Shown: positions 1 through 4,134 of the stretch, piece by piece | Numbering within the stretch: position 1 is the stretch's first letter | Layout of the letters: the number at the start of each line of letters is the position of its first letter | Origin: Solirubrobacterales bacterium | GTDB lineage: Bacteria > Actinomycetota > Thermoleophilia > Solirubrobacterales > Solirubrobacteraceae | Assembly: GCA_025963955.1 (NCBI GenBank) | Contig: JAOPZU010000611.1 | Span: 1 to 6,905 of the forward strand | DNA length: 6,905 bases | Reading direction: 5' to 3' | Program-made: the position numbers and the translations under genes | Notes under the pieces: model-generated | The model's input: the letters and a program-made list of their open reading frames with translations, nothing else | What the model was told of the DNA's origin: nothing | The model's database searches: none

Positions 1-398
1 CATGGGAGCGCGCCGTCCTGCTCGAGCGCCTCCGCGTCCTGCGCCAGGACGTGCGGCGCGGGCACTCGTCCGTCCTCGCCGTGATGGACGAGTTCTGCGA
101 GGCGGGCATCGAGCTCGACGAAGGCGACGCCGCCGACCGCTCGATGTTCAGCTCCGCCGCCGCGATGTTCGTCGCGGGGGACAGCCGCATCGAGACGCTG
201 CTGACGCGGCGCGAGCTGGAGGTCATGCAGCTGATGGCCGACGGCGACACGAACTCGGCCATCGCGGCCAGGCTGTTCGTCTCCGAAGGCACCGTCAAGT
301 CGCACGTCAAGCACATCCTGCGCAAGCTGCGCGCGAAGAACCGGGCCGAGGCCGTCTCGCGGTACGTGACGCTGCGCAGCCGCGAGAGCGTGGCCTGA
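1..398 (+). CDS. LuxR/NarL-type transcriptional regulator, C-terminal part (5' end outside window)
   Basis: This is the 3' end of a DNA-binding regulator gene. The reading frame is open from the left edge (first full codon at base 3), so the start lies outside the window; a GTG at 51 is unlikely to be the true start because the frame continues upstream with coherent helical sequence (WERAVLLERLRVLRQ). A LuxR-type helix-turn-helix occupies roughly bases 198-368, with the usual pattern LLTRRELEV, then NSAIAARLFVSEGTVKSHV, then ILRKLRAKNRAEAV. The helical linker before it resembles GAF-LuxR regulators common in high-GC actinobacteria, but the sensory domain is not in view. No receiver domain can be confirmed. 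The gene converges on the hydroxylase-like gene with 11 bp between stops. Its target is unknown; it could regulate nearby genes, but that is inference. The HTH call is secure; the ligand or signal cannot be given. Confidence 0.9.
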   Translation, partial: WERAVLLERLRVLRQDVRRGHSSVLAVMDEFCEAGIELDEGDAADRSMFSSAAAMFVAGDSRIETLLTRRELEVMQLMADGDTNSAIAARLFVSEGTVKSHVKHILRKLRAKNRAEAVSRYVTLRSRESVA

Positions 399-409
399 CG
401 CGCCGGACG

Positions 410-1300
410 TCATGCGGCCACCAGCCCGACCTCGCCGAGGAAGGCGCGCTGGTCCTCCACGACCCGGGCCACGGACCCGGCGGCGTGCGAATCGAGGTCG
501 CGGACCAGCCCGGCGAGGGCGCGGGCGGCCTGCTCGGCCGCGGGCAGCTGCCGCGCGACCCAGGTCTGCAGCAGCGCCTGGTTCTCCTCGCCGTGCTCCT
601 CGTCCTGGACCAGGAACGTGATCAGGTGGGCGGTCCAGGTCCGGATGAGGGCCCATTCGTCCTGTCCCGTCTCGGCGACGATGCCGGTCACCTGGTCGCC
701 GTGGGCCGGGCCCAGGCGCATCGCGAACTCGCGGCGGAGCAGCTGGCCGGCGAGCGGCTCGAAGCAGAGGTTGATGGCGACGAGCGCTTCCCCCCAGTCC
801 GGGGAGGTGGTCGCCTGCTCGAGGAAGTGGTGGGTCGGCAGCCAGCTGCGGTCCGTCCGCCAGCGGGTGCGGGCGGTCGGCATGGGCAGCGTGTCCAGCC
901 GCTGTTCCATGTCCGCGATGTAGAGCACGATGGCCTGCGCCTGCCGGTGCTGCATCGAAGCCTGCAGCGCGAGCCCGTCCGACAGCCCGCCCCAGGGGCT
1001 GCGCAGGCTGAGCGCTTGCAGCAGTCGCCCGCACTCGTTGAACGCGAAGGCGGCGACCGGCATGTTCTCCTGGAGGAAGCGGACCCAGGCCGGCGAGACG
1101 TCGGAGAAGGTCTCGCCGCGCGTGACGCGGGAGATGGCGGCGGTGACGCGTGCCTCCGCCTCGCTCTCCATGCGCTCGATCGAGCGCACCCAGCGTCCGC
1201 CCGGCCCGGAGAACGCCTGCCAGTCCGCGCACGCCAGCGCCGTGCCCGAGGGCACGCCGGTGCGGACCCCCCGGCTCGCCGCGACGCGGGACTGTGACAT
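410..1300 (-). CDS. Soluble diiron monooxygenase hydroxylase beta-subunit-like protein (PrmC/TomL group), apparently orphan
   Basis: This 296-residue protein resembles the beta (small) subunit of bacterial multicomponent diiron hydroxylases (propane, phenol, toluene and alkene monooxygenases). In those enzymes beta is a ferritin-fold partner that shapes the hydroxylase dimer, while the di-iron site sits in alpha. Diagnostic stretches compared from memory with PrmC-type proteins are ADWQAFSGPGGRW (25-37), SPAWVRFLQENM (69-80), SPDWGEALVAINLCFEPLAG (146-165), then RREFAMR (169-175) and DEEHGEENQALLQTWV (213-228). It is shorter than PrmC (about 370 residues, from memory), chiefly because an N-terminal segment of about 80 residues is missing. 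The ATG at 1300 is chosen because a good promoter ends exactly 6 bp before it; no Shine-Dalgarno is seen. The frame stays open far upstream, but that extension would run antisense through the SCP2 gene and is rejected. No alpha, reductase or coupling gene lies nearby, so its partner is unknown. Family assignment is fairly sure; activity is not. Confidence 0.8.
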   Translation of the reverse strand: MSQSRVAASRGVRTGVPSGTALACADWQAFSGPGGRWVRSIERMESEAEARVTAAISRVTRGETFSDVSPAWVRFLQENMPVAAFAFNECGRLLQALSLRSPWGGLSDGLALQASMQHRQAQAIVLYIADMEQRLDTLPMPTARTRWRTDRSWLPTHHFLEQATTSPDWGEALVAINLCFEPLAGQLLRREFAMRLGPAHGDQVTGIVAETGQDEWALIRTWTAHLITFLVQDEEHGEENQALLQTWVARQLPAAEQAARALAGLVRDLDSHAAGSVARVVEDQRAFLGEVGLVAA

Positions 1301-1306
1301 CGGCCG

Positions 1307-1336
1307 ACCATAGTCGCCGCGCGCGCGCTCAGGCAA
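1307..1336 (-). promoter_or_regulatory. Leaderless promoter of the hydroxylase-like gene
   Basis: On the minus strand, TTGCCT (1331-1336) and TATGGT (1307-1312) are separated by 18 bp. The -10 hexamer is followed by six bases (CGGCCG) and then the ATG at 1300. This spacing puts the transcription start at the A of the start codon, as in leaderless actinobacterial mRNAs. It is the best -35/-10 pair seen in the window. Inferred from sequence only. Confidence 0.6.
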
Positions 1337-1394
1337 CCACCCCGGCGCAGCAACTTCCTCCCCCCGACGGGTGACAACCGGCCCGTTCCACGTT

Positions 1395-1423
1395 GGGGGG
1401 TGAGATTCCCCCCGCGGGGGGAT
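1395..1423. promoter_or_regulatory. Alternating G/C-run element containing a perfect 16-bp palindrome (copy A)
   Basis: The element reads as six G (1395-1400), a 7-base spacer, six C (1408-1413), GC, six G (1416-1421), then AT. TCCCCCCGCGGGGGGA (1407-1422) is a perfect palindrome. It lies in the 207-bp divergent region between the hydroxylase-like gene and the SCP2 gene, about 90 bp before the SCP2 start and just upstream of its likely -10. Related arrangements occur at 2943-2977 and 3959-3998. An operator is the likeliest reading; the binding protein is unknown. Confidence 0.45.
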
Positions 1424-1444
1424 GGCGCCGATCCCGCACCGCCT

Positions 1445-1450
1445 TAGGTT
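1445..1450 (+). promoter_or_regulatory. Putative -10 box for the SCP2 gene
   Basis: TAGGTT matches the TAnnnT pattern and would give a start near 1457 and a leader of about 50 nt. No clear -35 is seen; the G/C-run element at 1395-1423 lies near the expected -35, which would fit control by a bound protein. A weak assignment, since other A/T-containing hexamers lie beside it. Confidence 0.3.
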
Positions 1451-1494
1451 CGATTCATAGGCGGCGCCGTCCGGTGCCGTGCAAGGCAAAGCAC

Positions 1495-1502
1495 GAGAGG
1501 AG
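1495..1502 (+). promoter_or_regulatory. Ribosome binding site of the SCP2 gene
   Basis: GAGAGGAG ends 5 bases before the ATG at 1508. This is a strong Shine-Dalgarno match and fixes the start. It contrasts with the neighbouring genes at 1300 (minus), 2018 and 3023, which lack one and appear leaderless. Confidence 0.75.
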
Positions 1503-1507
1503 AACCG

Positions 1508-1909
1508 ATGCCCTTCTTCAAGGACGCGGATGATGTCTACAAGTACCTGGGTGGCGTCTTCCAGAAGGCTGCGGAGACCGAGGTCGGTCCGAAGATGGCG
1601 GCCGCCGACATCGACCTGACGATCTACTACACCGACCCCGAGTCGGTCATGACGATCACGATGCACGGCGAGAACATCGAGGTCCACATCGGCGAGGAGC
1701 GCGAGGACGCGGACGTCAAGCTCTTCATGCCCGCCGACATCGGCGACAAGTACTGGCGCGGCGAGTACAACCTGGCCGTCGGCCTGGCCAAGGGCCACGT
1801 CAAGGCGAAGGGCCCGGTCAACAAGATCCTCAAGCTCGTGCCGCTGACCAAGCCGCTGTTCCCGATGTACCGCGAGCGCGTCGCGGAGAAGGACAACGCC
1901 CCCGTCTGA
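1508..1909 (+). CDS. SCP2 sterol-binding-domain-like protein
   Basis: The product is 133 residues, soluble, without signal peptide or membrane segment, and close to the size of a single SCP2 (sterol carrier protein 2) domain. SCP2 domains form a hydrophobic tunnel that holds lipids, fatty acyl groups or sterols and can pass them to enzymes or membranes. Visible features are an amphipathic N-terminal helix (residues 5-22), beta-strand-like stretches IDLTIYYT (35-42) and VMTITMHGENIEVHIGE (47-63), then ADVKLFMPADIGDKYWRGEY (68-87) and GHVKAKGPVNKILKLVPLT (96-114). That last part fits the C-terminal SCP2 pattern in which a short substrate-site helix is followed by a G-x-hydrophobic-K strand. A strong Shine-Dalgarno sets the start and a hairpin terminator follows the stop, so it is probably monocistronic. 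Its position beside an Mce lipid importer suggests handling of imported lipid inside the cell, but this is inference. The ligand cannot be read from sequence. Confidence 0.85.
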   Translation: MPFFKDADDVYKYLGGVFQKAAETEVGPKMAAADIDLTIYYTDPESVMTITMHGENIEVHIGEEREDADVKLFMPADIGDKYWRGEYNLAVGLAKGHVKAKGPVNKILKLVPLTKPLFPMYRERVAEKDNAPV

Positions 1910-1926
1910 GCCTGTCCGCGGGCCGT

Positions 1927-1953
1927 GTCGCGGGTGCCGCACGCACCCGCGAC
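1927..1953 (+). terminator. Hairpin terminator after the SCP2 gene
   Basis: GTCGCGGGTGC (1927-1937) and GCACCCGCGAC (1943-1953) form a perfect 11-bp stem with a 5-base loop, starting 18 bp after the stop codon. There is no T-run, as is common for high-GC actinobacterial hairpin terminators. The two flanking genes are on the same strand, so termination here would separate their transcripts. Confidence 0.65.
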
Positions 1954-2005
1954 CACCGCACACCGCGGCGCTCGTCATGGCGCCCGCGGAGCCACGGGCC
2001 CGGCG

Positions 2006-2011
2006 TAGACT
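2006..2011 (+). promoter_or_regulatory. -10 box of a leaderless promoter for the small membrane protein gene
   Basis: TAGACT is followed by CGGCCC and then the ATG at 2018, so transcription would start at the A of the start codon. No Shine-Dalgarno is present and no good -35 hexamer is seen 16-18 bp upstream. The same -10/6-base/ATG layout occurs at 3011-3023 and, on the minus strand, at 1312-1300. Confidence 0.55.
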
Positions 2012-2017
2012 CGGCCC

Positions 2018-2296
2018 ATGTCCGCCCTCGCGCCCGCCTTCCAGATGAGCCTGCCGCTCCTGGGCGTCTGCTTCTTCGTCGGGCTGATCCTCTTCTTCTT
2101 CATCCTCGGCCGCGTGACGCCGGGGGACGGGTCGGACCTCATCGACTGGGACCCGAGCCGCCGCGCCGACGAGCGCCGCATCCTCGACCACGAGGACGTG
2201 GGCCAGATGCTCGAGACGACGAACCGGCGCCGGCGCGCGCAGGGCCTCCCCGAGCTCACCGAGCACGAGGTCCTGCAGGGCCTGCGCCGCGACTGA
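2018..2296 (+). CDS. Small single-pass membrane protein of unknown function
   Basis: The product has 92 residues. A short N-terminus is followed by one strongly hydrophobic helix at about residues 11-31 (SLPLLGVCFFVGLILFFFIL region). The remaining two thirds is charged: GDGSDLIDWDPSRRADERRI (37-56), a basic run NRRRRAQG (69-76) and LPELTEHEV (77-85). The W-D-P-x-x-R pattern followed by an acidic and then an Arg-rich helix gives a tail that is probably cytoplasmic and helical. No enzymatic motif is seen and I cannot name a family, although similar short membrane proteins with an LPxLTExEV tail are familiar from actinobacterial genomes. There is no cleavage-site pattern, so the hydrophobic stretch is more likely an anchor than a signal peptide. 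The leaderless-type promoter supports the ATG at 2018. It sits between SCP2 and the convergent SnoaL-like gene with no sign of operon linkage. Coding nature is well supported; function is unknown. Confidence 0.75.
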   Translation: MSALAPAFQMSLPLLGVCFFVGLILFFFILGRVTPGDGSDLIDWDPSRRADERRILDHEDVGQMLETTNRRRRAQGLPELTEHEVLQGLRRD

Positions 2297-2376
2297 CCGA
2301 GGCCGGGTCGCGAGGCGGCGCTACGCGCGCTCGAGCAGGCGCGTGAGGTGCTCCCGACAGCGGGGGATCGGGTGGC

Positions 2377-2814
2377 TCAGGCGAGGCCGAGCTGGCGGGC
2401 CAGCGTGGCCGAGTCGTAGTACGCGCGGATCGCGGTCGCCCGCCCGTCCTCGCCGATCGTCCAGACGTCGGTGCCCTTGACATCGAAGGGCTTGCCCGTC
2501 GCGGGCGCTCCGGGCGGGAAGTTCTCGCCCGTGTGCGTCCCCGTCATCCGCCACTCGCCCGCGACGCGGCCACCCGCCTCGTCGACCAGCGGCTCGCCGA
2601 TCGGCTCGAAGGCGATGTCGGGGAACCCCTGCCACGCGCCCTGGAAGAACTGACGCGCGCCCTCGTACTCCGTGAGCTCGGCGGGCAGCAGCGGGTCGAT
2701 CCAGCTGAACTCGGGCGCCACGATCTTCTCCAAGGCGGCGATGTCCCGCCCGTTCCATGCGGCGTAATAACGGGTCGGGTACTCGGCCAGGGCCGGCGAC
2801 GTCTGCGTGCTCAT
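2377..2814 (-). CDS. SnoaL-like / NTF2-fold protein (ester cyclase or isomerase-like)
   Basis: The 145-residue product belongs to the NTF2-like cone-fold superfamily, in its SnoaL-like branch. Evidence is the N-terminal helix PTRYYAAWNGRDIAALEKIV (13-32), followed by APEFSWIDP (33-41). Further on come EGARQFFQGAWQGFPDIAFE (51-70), GEWRMTGTHTGENFPPG (86-102), and the SnoaL-type G-x-P-x-T-G turn leading into KGTDVWTIGEDGRATAIRAY (113-132). NTF2-fold enzymes bind hydrophobic ligands in the cone, and the family includes polyketide cyclases and delta5-3-ketosteroid isomerase. Tyr16, Asp40 and Asp115 fall where I recall catalytic residues in that isomerase, but they are also common fold residues, so substrate and reaction stay open. 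The start at 2814 is chosen over one 60 bases upstream because GAGGAG (2821-2826) lies 6 bases before it. It is convergent with the small membrane gene and divergent from the Mce locus, sharing a 208-bp region that holds a G/C-run element. Confidence 0.8.
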   Translation of the reverse strand: MSTQTSPALAEYPTRYYAAWNGRDIAALEKIVAPEFSWIDPLLPAELTEYEGARQFFQGAWQGFPDIAFEPIGEPLVDEAGGRVAGEWRMTGTHTGENFPPGAPATGKPFDVKGTDVWTIGEDGRATAIRAYYDSATLARQLGLA

Positions 2815-2820
2815 GTGGTG

Positions 2821-2826
2821 CTCCTC
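2821..2826 (-). promoter_or_regulatory. Ribosome binding site of the SnoaL-like gene
   Basis: GAGGAG on the minus strand, 6 bases before the ATG at 2814. It decides this start over the in-frame ATG at 2874, which has no comparable site. A possible -10, TACGTT on the minus strand (2844-2849), lies 18 bp further upstream, without an evident -35. Confidence 0.65.
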
Positions 2827-2942
2827 GACTGGTGGACGCTCCGAACGTACCCGAGCGGCGCCACCCTCGGGCACCGCACCAGGAGCTCAGGCTGCGAACG
2901 TCCCGCGTGCCCGGGAACGGCCCCGCGTCCTCCCGCGTTTGT

Positions 2943-2977
2943 GGGCATACCCCCAAAAGGGGTCACCGAGTTCCCCC
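2943..2977. promoter_or_regulatory. Alternating G/C-run element in the SnoaL/Mce divergent region (copy C)
   Basis: The order is GGG (2943-2945), CATA, five C (2950-2954), AAAA, four G (2959-2962), a 10-base spacer, five C (2973-2977). ACCCC and GGGGT (2949-2963) form an inverted repeat around a 5-base centre. Its middle lies about 67 bp before the ATG of the Mce ATPase gene and about 140 bp before the SnoaL-like start. The placement suits an operator for one or both divergent genes. It resembles the elements at 1395-1423 and 3959-3998. Confidence 0.45.
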
Positions 2978-3010
2978 ACTCGTACAAGGCACGGTGTCGG
3001 GCGATCCGCG

Positions 3011-3016
3011 TAGTGT
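3011..3016 (+). promoter_or_regulatory. -10 box of the leaderless promoter of the Mce operon
   Basis: TAGTGT is followed by CGGCCC and the ATG at 3023. The string from CGTAG through CGGCCCATG differs from the one before the gene at 2018 by only two bases in the -10. A leaderless start at 3023 is implied. The missing -35 together with the upstream element at 2943-2977 would fit activator-dependent transcription. Confidence 0.55.
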
Positions 3017-3022
3017 CGGCCC

Positions 3023-3952
3023 ATGCCAAGGATTTCTAGGGGCTCGAACGGCGGCGGCGACGCGATGGACGCGCGCCTCGCGGCGGGCAAGCAGCTGGAC
3101 CCGGAGGCGTCCTCCCTCCTGGATCAGGCGGCGAGCTTCTCCTCCGAGCACCACCTCCATGAGGGTTCCATCGCCGTGCAGGAGGAGCACCCGGGCGACT
3201 ACTGGTCGATCCAGTGCAAGGGCGTGAAGAAGCAGTTCGGCCGCAACAAGATCCTCGACGGGCTCGACGTCGGCATCCCCGAGGGCATGGTCACCTGCAT
3301 CCTGGGCCCGTCGGGTACGGGCAAGTCGGTGCTCATCAAGCACCTGATCGGGCTGCTGTTCCCGGACAAGGGCGAGGTGCTGATCCACGGCGAGTCGCTC
3401 AACACGATGCCGATGTCCAAGCTGCTCGAGGTCCGCAAGAAGTTCGGCATCCTCTTCCAGGACGGCGCGCTCTTCGGCTCGATGACCGTCTTCGACAACG
3501 TCGCCTTCCCGCTGCGCCAGCACACCGACCTCTCCGAGAAGGAGATCCGCCGGGTCGTCAACGCGCGCCTGGACGACGTCGGTCTCGACGTGGCCCGCGA
3601 TCGCCTGCCGAACGAGCTCTCGGGCGGCATGCGCAAGCGCGCGGGCTTCGCGCGCGCCCTGGTGCTCGAGCCGGAGATCGTCATGTTCGACGAGCCGGAC
3701 TCGGGCCTGGACCCGGTCCGCACCGCGCTGCTGTGCGAGCTCATCCGCCAGATGCACGAGCAGCACGGCGGCACCTACATCGTGATCACGCACGACGTGA
3801 ACTCGGCCCGCCAGGTGGGGGAGTACTTCGCCGTGCTGTGGAAGGGCCGCATCGTGCAGGCCGGCGAGCGCGACGAGATGTTCAACTCCAAGAACCCGTT
3901 CGTGCACCAGTTCCTCAACCGGCAGATCGACGGCCCGCTCGGCATGGAGTAG
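3023..3952 (+). CDS. mceG: Mce-type ABC transporter ATP-binding protein (Mkl/MceG, MlaF-like)
   Basis: This 309-residue cytoplasmic ATPase would power lipid import through the YrbE permease pair encoded downstream. All ABC motifs are intact: Walker A GPSGTGKS (95-102), Q-loop Gln146 in ILFQDGALFGSMTVFDNV, signature LSGGMRKR (199-206), Walker B IVMFDEP (219-225), D-loop DSGLDPVRT (226-234) and H-loop His257. The DEPDSGLDPVRT string, with Asp after the Walker B proline, is what I recall from actinobacterial Mkl/MceG, as opposed to the Thr or Phe of other MlaF-like ATPases. A C-terminal tail follows (NPFVHQFLNRQIDGPLG, 291-307), as in Mkl-like proteins. The first 60 residues precede the ABC fold and are hydrophilic and acidic, an extension compared with MlaF. 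The ATG at 3023 fits the leaderless promoter; an internal ATG at 3065 is possible but has no Shine-Dalgarno. It heads the cluster, separated from the permeases by 182 structured bases. Confidence 0.92.
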   Translation: MPRISRGSNGGGDAMDARLAAGKQLDPEASSLLDQAASFSSEHHLHEGSIAVQEEHPGDYWSIQCKGVKKQFGRNKILDGLDVGIPEGMVTCILGPSGTGKSVLIKHLIGLLFPDKGEVLIHGESLNTMPMSKLLEVRKKFGILFQDGALFGSMTVFDNVAFPLRQHTDLSEKEIRRVVNARLDDVGLDVARDRLPNELSGGMRKRAGFARALVLEPEIVMFDEPDSGLDPVRTALLCELIRQMHEQHGGTYIVITHDVNSARQVGEYFAVLWKGRIVQAGERDEMFNSKNPFVHQFLNRQIDGPLGME

Positions 3953-3958
3953 AGGGCC

Positions 3959-3998
3959 GGGGGAGAAATCCCCCAGGGGGGGGATGCGTTCTCCCCCC
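3959..3998. promoter_or_regulatory. Alternating G/C-run element with competing hairpins (copy B)
   Basis: Just after the ATPase stop come five G (3959-3963), AGAAAT, five C (3970-3974), A, eight G (3976-3983), a spacer, then six C (3993-3998). In RNA, the first G-run could pair with the first C-run, and GGGGGGA (3978-3984) could pair with TCCCCCC (3992-3998) around a 7-base loop. The central C- and G-runs could instead pair with each other through ATCCCCC and GGGGGAT. It could act as a terminator/attenuator, an RNA processing site or a DNA operator. The like-ordered element at 1395-1423 appears to lie upstream of its transcript, which favours a DNA role. Confidence 0.45.
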
Positions 3999-4010
3999 AC
4001 GACCTCTACC

Positions 4011-4025
4011 CCCGGGGACCCCGGG
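4011..4025. repeat. Perfect 15-bp inverted repeat in the mceG-yrbEA gap
   Basis: CCCGGGG and CCCCGGG flank a central A, giving two perfect 7-bp arms. A one-base centre cannot form a hairpin loop without opening several pairs, so a protein-binding role is at least as plausible as an RNA stem. It lies about 110 bp before the first permease start. Confidence 0.5.
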
Positions 4026-4049
4026 CGGAGAGGCTAGCCATCACTCCGG

Positions 4050-4066
4050 CAGGGGACCGTCCCCTG
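4050..4066. promoter_or_regulatory. Perfect 17-bp inverted repeat, candidate operator
   Basis: CAGGGGAC and GTCCCCTG flank a single central C: two perfect 8-bp arms, ending 37 bases before the leader ORF. The short centre suits a dimeric regulator site better than an RNA hairpin. No matching copy was noticed elsewhere in the window, so it differs from the G/C-run elements. Confidence 0.5.
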
Positions 4067-4103
4067 TCGCATGCCAAGCGCAGCAAACAACAGGAGCACC
4101 ACC

Positions 4104-4133
4104 ATGCACACGAACCACGGGAGGGGGGACTGA
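4104..4133 (+). CDS. Putative 9-codon leader peptide upstream of the permease genes
   Basis: A short ORF encodes MHTNHGRGD and ends in TGA at 4131-4133, one base before the ATG of the first permease (TGAAATG). AGGAG (4092-4096) lies 7 bases before its ATG, a better-spaced Shine-Dalgarno than that of the permease itself. It is in a different frame from the permease, so it is not an alternative start. Such a layout suggests translational coupling, in which ribosomes ending on the leader restart on yrbEA. The peptide has no run of a single amino acid, so classic amino-acid attenuation is not indicated. Chance occurrence is possible for an ORF this short. Confidence 0.4.
   Translation: MHTNHGRGD
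4119..4128 (+). promoter_or_regulatory. Ribosome binding site region of yrbEA
   Basis: GGGAGGGGGG precedes the ATG at 4135. The GGAGG core lies about 10 bases upstream, a slightly long distance. The site is inside the 9-codon leader ORF, so ribosomes translating the leader would cover it. Confidence 0.55.
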
Positions 4134-4134
4134 A

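Noticed and set aside
2..1297. Plus-strand open frame of 431 codons across the left end
   Set aside because: It overlaps the LuxR-like gene in another frame and is antisense to the hydroxylase-like gene. The product is low-complexity Arg/Pro/Ala/Gly sequence without a domain.
1301..2266. N-terminal extension of the minus-strand hydroxylase-like frame, open upstream to 2266 (618 residues in total)
   Set aside because: It would run antisense through the whole SCP2 gene and part of the small membrane gene. Its sequence is Arg/Val/Asp/Leu-rich, as expected of the complement of GC-rich coding sequence, and family resemblance starts only after the ATG at 1300.
2297..2376. Possible bidirectional terminator between the convergent small membrane and SnoaL-like genes
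   Set aside because: Only short imperfect GC-rich complementarities (such as CGCGC with GCGCG around 2325-2343) are visible; none stands out from the base composition.
2321..2956. Alternative minus-strand frame over the SnoaL-like gene (211 codons)
   Set aside because: Different frame, Arg/Gly-rich and motif-free, while the 2377-2814 frame has a ribosome site and a clear NTF2-fold pattern.
3959..3998. Possible G-quadruplex in the G-rich strand after the ATPase gene
   Set aside because: Only about three separated runs of three or more G are present over a short distance, with complementary C-runs between them. Hairpins or a protein site explain the pattern better.
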